Shown here: positions 54,990-64,000 of the stretch, one piece after another
Layout of the letters: each line of letters opens with the position of its first letter
How positions within the stretch are numbered: position 1 is the first letter of the stretch
From: Desulfomicrobium orale DSM 12838
GTDB taxonomy: Bacteria; Desulfobacterota; Desulfovibrionia; Desulfovibrionales; Desulfomicrobiaceae
Assembly (NCBI RefSeq): GCF_001553625.1
Contig: NZ_CP014230.1
Coordinates: 806,001 to 870,000, forward strand
Reading direction: 5' to 3'
Length of the DNA stretch: 64,000 nucleotides
Position numbers and translations under genes: made by a program
Notes under the pieces: model-generated
Seen by the model: only the letters and a program-made list of their open reading frames with translations
Told to the model about the DNA's origin: nothing
Database searches by the model: none

Positions 54990-55823
54990 GGTTCAGACCT
55001 CATTAATTGAGATAGAATATGATGGAAGTGGCGAGGCTCAGAGCTGAAAAGAAAGTATGTGCACAGCGGTCATAACGCATGGCTATTCTACGCCAATCCT
55101 TGATTCTGCCAAACATGATCTCAATCTTATGCCGCTGTTTATACAGATCTTTGTCGTAAGAGCTGGGGCTCTTTCGGTTCTTTTTGGGAGGGATGCAAGG
55201 CGTAATGCCTCTGGTGAGCAGGGCGTCACGGAACCAGTCGGTGTCGTAACCGCGGTCCGTCAGAAGCTCCCTGGCCTCAGGCAAAGCATCCATAAGCAGG
55301 GCGGATCCTTTGCAGTCGCTCACCTGGCCTTCTGTGAGCGTCATGGCCAGAGGCCTGCCGTGACCGTCGCAAACAGCATGGAGTTTTGAGTTCAGACCGC
55401 CCTTTGTGCGTCCGATACAGCGGGAAAGAGCCCTTTTTTGAGCAGACTTGCTGCGGTACGATGGGCTTTGAGGTGGGTCGCATCGATCATCAATCGTCCG
55501 TCTTTTCCGGCTGTTTTTGCCAGCTCGGTAAAAATATTGTTGAAGACGCCCATCTGGCTCCAGCGCAGAAAACGATTGTACAGCGTTTTATAAGGGCCAT
55601 ACTCAGGCGGTGCATCTTTCCATTGCAGGCCATGTTTGATGACATAAATGATGCCGCTTATGACTTTCAGGTCATCGACGCGTGGAATGCCGTGTGAAAG
55701 TGGAAAGAAAGGCTTGATACGCTCCAGTTGTTCGGCGGAAAGGTAGAAAAGTTGGCTCATTACATCCTCCTTTGAGCACAACTAACCAACTTTCCTCATT
55801 TTGCAATTAATGAGGCCTGAGCC
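54990..55823 (-). mobile_element. IS5-family (IS427-type) insertion sequence
   Basis: An 834-bp element with 20-bp imperfect inverted repeats, GGTTCAGACCTCATTAATTG at the left and the complement of GGCTCAGGCCTCATTAATTG at the right (two mismatches). It is flanked by TA on both sides, the duplication expected for this subgroup. It sits between the convergent TonB-receptor and AraC genes. Confidence 0.9.
55003..55760 (-). CDS. IS427-type transposase made by -1 frameshifting
   Basis: Two overlapping frames encode one DDE transposase. The first begins MSQLFYLSAEQLERIKPFF at 55760 (AAAGGAGG upstream), has the first Asp in LMIDATHLKAH, and meets CAAAAAAGGG at 55440-55431. A -1 slip there continues into RALSRCIGRTKGGLNSKLHA and then LLTDRGYDTDWF (second Asp) and YKQRHKIEIMFGRIKDWRRI (Glu). 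All catalytic residues are present, so the copy may be active. Confidence 0.85.
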
Positions 55824-56821
55824 TACCCTGACATGCTGAGACGGGTAATAATGTCTTTCTGCCTAAGAATAAATTTGCCGGGCGTGCAGCCGTAGTGCTT
55901 GCGGAACGCCTTGATGAAATGGCTCACATTGGTATAACCCGCCTCCCATGAGCACTGGCTGACGTTGGATTCGCCATCCAGAAAGCGCTTGAAAGCATGA
56001 TTGACGCGACAAAACTGCACGTACCCGCTGACGGTCATACCGAAAAGCTGCTTAAATCCCTTTTTCAGCTTGTACTCATTGAGGGTGAACATCTTGCTCA
56101 ACTCCTGCAATGACGGCGGCTGCTCAAAAGAGCTCTCAAGCTGGTGCTTAACAAGGGTCAGCTGCGCCACATCCTGCTGACTAAGAAGCATCGGCGCTAC
56201 CGCACCGGACAGCTTTTGCAGAGATTCAAGCGCAAGGGCAAGAAATTCAAGGCATGCTCCCCGCCTGTACATGTCTTTTGCCTGCCCTTTGACAGGCGGC
56301 AGGATCAGCCGCCTGCCAACCTCCAGCAACAGCAGCGGAGCCGTCACCACCTGAATAATGTGCAGCTTCTTGCGGTCAGACGTTCTGAGCAACCAAGGCT
56401 GCGCCGGATTTTTGCCGCACAGGCGCTCCAGCGTTTCAAAGCTTATGCAGATGTTGACCATCGAGAGTTCGCCTCGCTGAAAGACGGACTCTCCCCGCAC
56501 AGTGGAATAGTGGTATACCGCGAGCTGATTTTGCCCTTGGGCGACCACATCCGGCGGGTCCGATTCAATGTATGTCGTGACCAGACCGGCCAAGCACAAT
56601 GAAAAAACAAGGAACCGCGCCTGACTTAAAGGTATCTCCGTGGCGAACCGTACCTGTAATTCATTTTTTAAAATGTTATGTGGCAATACCTCAAGAAAAA
56701 CGTCCGGAAACGGCTGGCTTCTTTCGGGAACAACGCCAGCTGCGCCATCTTTGTCCCGGCGGTAGGTCAGGCCTTTTCCCTGGGAAAAGTACTTGGAAAC
56801 CTGTTCCGTGCACATATTCAT
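55823..56821 (-). CDS. AraC family transcriptional regulator (PchR-like)
   Basis: A 332-residue regulator with an N-terminal sensory region and a C-terminal double helix-turn-helix at about 230-325 (SLQELSKMFTLNEYKLKKGF, GMTVSGYVQFCRVNHAFKRF, WEAGYTNVSHFIKAFRKHYG). The spacing and KLKKGFKQLFG pattern recall PchR/YbtA regulators that sense siderophores and activate receptor genes. ATG 56821 is chosen; a GGGGGGT run is 7 nt upstream. The stop codon TAG shares its TA with the insertion site of the neighbouring IS. Confidence 0.85.
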   Translation of the reverse strand: MNMCTEQVSKYFSQGKGLTYRRDKDGAAGVVPERSQPFPDVFLEVLPHNILKNELQVRFATEIPLSQARFLVFSLCLAGLVTTYIESDPPDVVAQGQNQLAVYHYSTVRGESVFQRGELSMVNICISFETLERLCGKNPAQPWLLRTSDRKKLHIIQVVTAPLLLLEVGRRLILPPVKGQAKDMYRRGACLEFLALALESLQKLSGAVAPMLLSQQDVAQLTLVKHQLESSFEQPPSLQELSKMFTLNEYKLKKGFKQLFGMTVSGYVQFCRVNHAFKRFLDGESNVSQCSWEAGYTNVSHFIKAFRKHYGCTPGKFILRQKDIITRLSMSG

Positions 56822-56890
56822 GACATCACCCCCCACTTGCCTCCTTATGGCACCCTTTTTAGTCTCTACATACGTAGCTGATACCATTAG

Positions 56891-57695
56891 GGCGTGTTTG
56901 CAGACCTTATGACCAAGCTTGATTGGTGTAGCTTTTGGACATGTGCTCTACTGACATTTCCGATGAAACCTGGCAACGGCTTGAGCCTTTTTTGCCACTT
57001 GAGGGTTCGCCCAAAGGTGGTCGTCCGGCCAAAGATAAACGGACATTCATAAATGCGATCATCTGGTTACTGCGTACCGGGGCTCCCTGGAGGGCCTTGC
57101 CGGGAGAGTATGGTTCATGGAATGCCGTGTATTCCCGCTTTCGGCGTTGGCAGATAAAAGGTTCCTGGAAAGCAGTCTTTCTCGCTCTGGCGTCTGACCC
57201 CGATCTCGAAGCGGTGATGATTGACGGTACGTACATCCATGCCCACAAACACTCAGCCGGCGCAAAAGGGGGCAGCACAGACAAGCTCTGGGCCGCAGTC
57301 GCGGAGGTTTTACCTCCAGGCTGCATGCACAGGTAGACGCGCTCGGCAACCCTGTATCGTTTTTCCTCACAGGAGGTGAATGCGCAGATATCACTGTTGC
57401 GCCACAATTACTCGAAGGGGTTTGCGATTGTACTGTTATTGCCGATAAAGGCTATGACAGCGAGCCGTTGGTTCAACTTCTTGAGGCAAGAAGCTGTACC
57501 GTAGTTACTCCTCCACGCTCAAATCGTAAAACACCTCGTCGGTATGATCGGCATCTTTATAAGGAAAGGCATCTTGTTGATAAAATCAAAGAGTACCGCA
57601 GAGTAGCAACACGTTATGAAAAGCTTTCCCAGACCTTTCTCTCTTTCATTTACTTGGTAGCTTCAATGATTTGGATCAAATAGTTTGCAAACACA
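56891..57695 (+). mobile_element. IS5-family insertion sequence, right end of island
   Basis: An 805-bp copy starting after TTAG at 56887-56890 with GGCGTGTTTGCAGACC and ending GTTTGCAAACACA before CTAG. The ends form a short imperfect inverted repeat around TGTTTGCA. The first 255 bp repeat the left island end in direct orientation. Confidence 0.82.
56941..57683 (+). pseudogene. IS5-family transposase, probably inactive
   Basis: Two frames joined by a -1 shift near GCAAAAGGGGG (about 57265). The first has MCSTDISDETWQRLEPFLPL, LRTGAPWRALPGEYGSWNAV and the Asp motif VMIDGTYIHAHKHSAGAKGG. The second has VIADKGYDSEPLV and ends TFLSFIYLVASMIWIK. The usual RHLVENFF block reads RHLVDKIKEYRR: about four residues, including the catalytic Glu, are missing. 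Frame-shifting itself is normal in this group, but loss of Glu should abolish activity. Confidence 0.75.
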
Positions 57696-58727
57696 CTAGT
57701 TCCAGCCGCCGCGGTCCATGGCCCGTACGGCTTCGGCGTTGTATTTCTCGATCTCGGACAGATTCAGGTTGTCGGCCTTGAATTCGCCCATCTCCGCCAC
57801 CGGCCCCGTGACCTTGACCTTGGGATTGACCGGGTATTCATTGTTTTCGCGGGCGTAGATCTCCTGCGCCTTTTCACCGGAAAGAAACTCCAGCAGTTTG
57901 ACCGCTCCCTCGACATTGCGCGCGCTGGCCGTCACCCCGGCCCCGCTCAGGTTCATGTGTGCACCGCGGTCGCCCTGATTGGGCCACAGCACGGCCACCT
58001 TGTCCGTTACGTCCTTGTCTCCGGGTTTGCCCGAGGCCAGCATCCGGGCGTAGTAGTAGGAATTGGCCACGGCCACCGCGCATTCGCCCGAGGCCACGGC
58101 TTTTATCTGGGCGGTGTCGTTGTCCTGAGGCTTGCGGGCGAAATTGTTGACGAAGCCCTTGATCCAGCGGTCCACCTGCTCCACTCCGTGATGGGCGATC
58201 AAGGCCGCCACCAGAGATTGATTATAGATGTTGGAGGAGCTGCGCACGCAGACCACCTTGCCCAGTTCCGGATCGGCCAGGGCCTCGTAAGTGGCGATCT
58301 GTTCGGGTTTGACGCGTTTCGGATCGTAAAAGATGACCCGCGCCCTGGCGGACAGTCCATACCAGAATCCTTCGGCGTCACGGTAGGATTCCTTGATGTT
58401 TTCGTTGAGCGCGGAAGACTTGACCGCCTGCAGGACTCCGGCCTGTTTGGCCGCCACGAGATTACCCACGTCCACGGTCAGCAGCACGTCGGCCGGGCTG
58501 TTTCGTCCTTCGGCCTTGAGCCACTCCAGCAGGGCCGGGCCCTCGCCCGTCAGCAGCTTGTACTGCACTCCGGTCTGTTTGGAGAACTCGTCAAGAAGCG
58601 GCTTGATCAGATGCTCCTAGCGGGCGGAATAGATGTTGACCTCGGCGGCGAAACCCACGGAGGCGCAGAACAACGCGGCGGCGGCAAAAACGCCGGACCA
58701 TAAAATTCGTCTGAAGCAACTTTTCAT
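57696..58727 (-). pseudogene. fbpA: ferric-iron binding protein gene with in-frame amber codon
   Basis: Starting at ATG 58727 (CAGGAG 6 nt upstream), the frame encodes a signal peptide, MKSCFRRILWSGVFAAAALF, and the mature start AEVNIYSAR. It then meets TAG at 58619-58617 (codon 37) and continues in frame as EHLIKPLLDEFSKQTGVQYK to the end. The rest is a normal FbpA with LLTVDVGNLVAAKQAGVLQA and the iron-binding tyrosines in VANSYYYARML. One C-to-T change in CAG, or A-to-T in AAG, would explain the stop. fbpB and fbpC lie beyond the island. Confidence 0.88.
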
Positions 58728-59127
58728 GCAAAACTCCTGCTTTGGATCATGTGTTGAAATAAAGGAGAACCTGCCTGAACACCATGCCAATCCACCAGTT
58801 TTTCTGGTAAAAATTCCCCTCATCCTCTCTGAAATTCTTCATTTTCTGAATTGGCCCCAAGACACTCTAAAGAAAATTATTCGTTGCGACAAATATTTTT
58901 CCGCTGCCGGGAGAAATAAATTCTGCCGGGCAGGAGCGCGGCTCTCCGCCAGAAGAGCTCCCGTTCCGGAAAGGCCGGGAAACCGCCGACAGGGTATTCC
59001 ATAATCCGCAGTGTATTTGACCTTGAGAAAGGCTGCGTTTAAAATCTTTCAATTTCATCGGCGGACAACGTGCGGCACATGCGCCAGGGCTCCGCCCCCG
59101 CCCTCCAACCCCAACCCCCGAACGCCC
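58728..59127. other. 400-nt divergent intergenic region between fbpA and carB
   Basis: It carries the fbpA ribosome-binding site at its left end, an AT-rich block at about 58790-58900, and the carB promoter near 59017-59045. I see no gene, tRNA, or convincing 19-bp Fur box. Iron control of fbpA cannot be shown from the sequence. Confidence 0.5.
59017..59045 (+). promoter_or_regulatory. sigma-70 promoter of carB
   Basis: TTGACC and TAAAAT are separated by 17 nt; each box has one mismatch to consensus. Transcription would start near 59052, giving a leader of about 75 nt. Confidence 0.6.
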
Positions 59128-62373
<3,246 letters not shown>

Positions 62374-62411
62374 CCCGGCATCTCCCGTGCCTTCCGGAGA
62401 CAGAAAAAATC

Positions 62412-62447
62412 GCCCCCTCGTCAGACAGACTGGCGAGGGGGCTTTTT
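62412..62447 (+). terminator. terminator after carB
   Basis: GCCCCCTCG pairs with CGAGGGGGC around an inner hairpin and is followed by six T residues. Confidence 0.85.
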
Positions 62448-62483
62448 TGAGCCATCCATTATAACTGGTTCCGACGGCAATTT

Positions 62484-62663
62484 CTACCTGCTGATGGCCG
62501 TTACGGGGCAGGCATCAATAGCGTCTTGCACACACTCTGCCGTGGAGTCCGGAGCCGTGACCATGGCCTTCTCCTCCTCCGGGATCATGGAGAAGACCTC
62601 GGGACAGAGCTCAACACAAGTTTCACAGCCAATACATTCCTCGTGATCGATGACTATGGACAT
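62484..62663 (-). CDS. [4Fe-4S] ferredoxin (Desulfovibrio type I)
   Basis: A 59-residue electron carrier. The cluster ligands are the cysteines of CIGCETC and the CP near the C-terminus (DACPVTAI). Two further cysteines, in ELCPEVF and AECVQ, match the disulfide pair of Desulfovibrio gigas and Desulfomicrobium ferredoxins. The N-terminus [16 protein letters not shown] resembles D. norvegicum ferredoxin I from memory. AAAGGAGG lies 6 nt before ATG 62663 and decides this short start over longer frames. It is monocistronic, convergent with carB. Confidence 0.93.
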   Translation of the reverse strand: MSIVIDHEECIGCETCVELCPEVFSMIPEEEKAMVTAPDSTAECVQDAIDACPVTAISR

Positions 62664-62726
62664 ATCGCCTCCTTTGGTTTCTCTCCATGTATACATACCG
62701 CCCAGTCCGGGCAAGGGTCCGCAATC

Positions 62727-62741
62727 TGGCATGGTTCTGGC
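62727..62741 (+). promoter_or_regulatory. possible sigma-54 promoter of the MotB-MotA-like genes
   Basis: TGGCATGGTTCTGGC keeps the GG-N10-GC spacing and differs from TGGCAC-N5-TTGC at two positions. It ends 22 nt before ATG 62764, leaving just enough room for a start site and the GGAGG. It was found by eye and is unproven. Confidence 0.3.
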
Positions 62742-62763
62742 TTTGCCCCCGGCGGAGGATTTC

Positions 62764-63615
62764 ATGCACGAGCCCACACCCGATACCATTCGCGACGCCC
62801 ACGCGCGGCTGCACCCATCCCCGCAGGCGGAGAACCCTTCCGCGCGGCGTCTCTCCGGCATGGAGCTGACGCTTGGGAGTCCCCTGGCCAGTCAATACCT
62901 TGACGTCTTCAACAGGGAAATGAAGCCCAGATCCGCCAACTGGGCCATCTGGTGGTCCGACCTGATGATGACCATGTTCATCATGTTCGCGGCCCTGTAT
63001 GCCTTCCAGATACCGGTCAGCCGGGCAGTACCCTCTCCGTCCGAGCCCATGCCCGTGGTGGTCAGACCCAGACCCGACGACGCGGGCTCCATCCTGGCCC
63101 GCGTCCATGACCAGATACGCGACGTGATCCAGCGAGAGGGTCTCGGCGACAGCGTGATCGCGCGGCTGACCCCGGGCAAGAGCCTGCGGGTGACGCTTGC
63201 GGGAGACGCCTTCTTCATCTCCGGCTCGGCGACCCTGCGGCCGGAGGGAAAAAACGCTCTGGTTCCCCTCGCCCGGATCCTGCGCGGAGCTCCGCATTCA
63301 CTGGCCGTGTCCGGACACGCTTCGGCCGGGGAATCCCTGCCGGACGGCTCCGGACCGTGGACTCTTTCCACGGCCCGGTCCGGGGAAGTGGCGAAATTCC
63401 TGATCCGGGACGGCGTGTCTTCCGACCGTGTCAGCCTGGCCGGTTACGGCGACCAGCGCCCTCTCCGGAAAGACATGGCGGCCAGCGCCCGGAACAGACG
63501 GGTGGATCTGGTTCTGAGCATGGACAATCCCACCGAACCGGTATCGGAAATCGCCCAGAGCGGAAGCGGATTCAGAAGCTGGGTGGCGGAAAAGGAACCT
63601 GCCGGCTCCAGATGA
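62764..63615 (+). CDS. MotB-like OmpA-domain protein
   Basis: A 283-residue stator-type protein. After about 55 cytoplasmic residues comes one membrane helix, [20 protein letters not shown], with the Asp expected of a MotB proton path. A linker follows and then an OmpA/MotB peptidoglycan-binding domain at about 150-265 ([67 protein letters not shown]). ATG 62764 has GGAGG 5-6 nt upstream. The MotA-like gene follows 59 nt later, the reverse of the usual order. Confidence 0.82.
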   Translation: MHEPTPDTIRDAHARLHPSPQAENPSARRLSGMELTLGSPLASQYLDVFNREMKPRSANWAIWWSDLMMTMFIMFAALYAFQIPVSRAVPSPSEPMPVVVRPRPDDAGSILARVHDQIRDVIQREGLGDSVIARLTPGKSLRVTLAGDAFFISGSATLRPEGKNALVPLARILRGAPHSLAVSGHASAGESLPDGSGPWTLSTARSGEVAKFLIRDGVSSDRVSLAGYGDQRPLRKDMAASARNRRVDLVLSMDNPTEPVSEIAQSGSGFRSWVAEKEPAGSR

Positions 63616-63674
63616 TCCGACCGGAGCGCCTTTTCAATTGAACGGCGCGCCCCGCTTGCGGGCGTGGAGGAAAA

Positions 63675-64000
63675 ATGGACTGGAAATCACGGATCGGGCT
63701 GTTGCTGTGCGCCCTGATTTTCGCGGCGGGCTTTGCCGGCAGCGGAGATATGAGCAGATATTTCAACGCGGCGGGGCTGCTGGTGGTCCTCGGCGGCAGT
63801 TTCGGCGCGGCCATCGCCAGCTTCCGCATGCAGCGGCTGTCGTACGTGTGGAAGGTGCTGCGCAACTCGTACCGCGCGAAGATGAAGGAGCCGGCGGAAA
63901 TCGTGGAAATTCTGGTGGATCTTTCGGTCAAGAGCCGCATCCGGGGCCTGCACACCCTGGCCGAGGACGAACGGGAGACATCCATCATGTTCCTGCGCCG
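63675..64000 (+). CDS. MotA-like stator protein, 3' end beyond the window
   Basis: The first 108 codons only. MDWKSRIGLLLCALIFAAGF forms the first helix and FNAAGLLVVLGGSFGAAIAS the second, matching the MotA/PomA start. The cytoplasmic part RMQRLSYVWKVLRNSYRAKM and EIVEILVDLSVKSRIRGLHT follows. GGAGG lies 5 nt before the ATG. It should form the ion channel with the preceding MotB-like protein; whether it drives flagella or another machine is open. Confidence 0.82.
   Translation, partial: MDWKSRIGLLLCALIFAAGFAGSGDMSRYFNAAGLLVVLGGSFGAAIASFRMQRLSYVWKVLRNSYRAKMKEPAEIVEILVDLSVKSRIRGLHTLAEDERETSIMFLR

Larger units (their letters stand above)
50366..57695. mobile_element. composite transposon-like island splitting fbpABC
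   Basis: A 7330-bp block with IS5-family sequence at both ends in direct orientation (50366-50622, truncated; 56891-57695, nearly complete). Its outer ends read AGTATGTTTGCAAACT and, inverted, TGTGTTTGCAAACT. CTAG lies on each side. Cargo is a MATE exporter, a TonB-dependent receptor and an AraC regulator, plus an IS1595 remnant and an IS427-type IS. Removing the block joins fbpA (stop TAG) to fbpB (ATG) with 4 nt between. GC content is lower than in the flanks. Confidence 0.85.

Noticed and set aside
58617-58619. TAG in fbpA as a pyrrolysine codon
   Set aside because: No pylT, pylS or PYLIS-like element is seen, the position follows the signal peptide, and the operon is otherwise disrupted. 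A nonsense mutation is simpler.

Overview
The window looks like a chromosomal segment of a sulfate-reducing member of Desulfovibrionales, most probably Desulfomicrobium or a close relative. The clearest marker is a tetraheme cytochrome c3 (12343-12771) whose mature N-terminus and heme spacing match, from memory, the Desulfomicrobium norvegicum/baculatum protein. A 59-residue ferredoxin (62484-62663) resembles the ferredoxin I of the same group. Heme synthesis from siroheme (ahbB beside hemL), menaquinone by the futalosine route (mqnB, mqnD) and the high GC content agree. No database search was run, so all family calls rest on recognised motifs.

Region by region. 0.1-12.2 kb (+): alanine racemase, a stand-alone domain normally fused to RluA-type pseudouridine synthases, four transporters (MATE, MFS, NSS, DASS), an arylsulfotransferase-like protein, an exported protein, then ahbB-hemL. 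12.3-24.4 kb (+): cytochrome c3, an acidic coiled-coil protein with exact 222-bp internal repeats, ubiE/menG, a nucleotide-sugar dehydrogenase, the overlapping mqnB-mqnD-polyprenyl synthase operon, purL and mmsA. 24.4-27.3 kb (-): an RNA methyltransferase, tRNA-Val(CAC), and ndk-proC-GNAT. 27.4-29.2 kb (+): a GAF protein and GAPDH. 29.2-37.3 kb (-): argD-prmA-HhH glycosylase-envC-ctpA, then a divergent polysaccharide deacetylase and a GAF/degenerate GGDEF/PilZ protein. 37.5-45.6 kb: flgE, a DapF-like racemase, uppP-CYTH-aminopeptidase, a lone HPt protein, DtxR plus a tandem FeoA protein, an MBL hydrolase and a DsrE protein.

45.7-58.7 kb is the accessory region. It holds an IS4-family element, an HxlR regulator, and a ferric-iron ABC operon (fbpABC, minus strand) cut in two by a 7.3-kb element. 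That element is bounded by directly repeated IS5-type sequences and a CTAG duplication. It carries a MATE exporter, a TonB-dependent receptor and an AraC-type regulator, and has itself received IS1595 and IS427-type elements. Deleting it in silico restores fbpA with its stop codon 4 nt before the fbpB start. fbpA also carries an in-frame amber codon at position 37. The likely story is decay of a periplasmic Fe(III) importer together with gain of an outer-membrane receptor cassette.

58.9-64.0 kb returns to core genes: carB with a good sigma-70-like promoter, the ferredoxin, and a MotB-MotA-like pair whose second gene runs off the end of the window.
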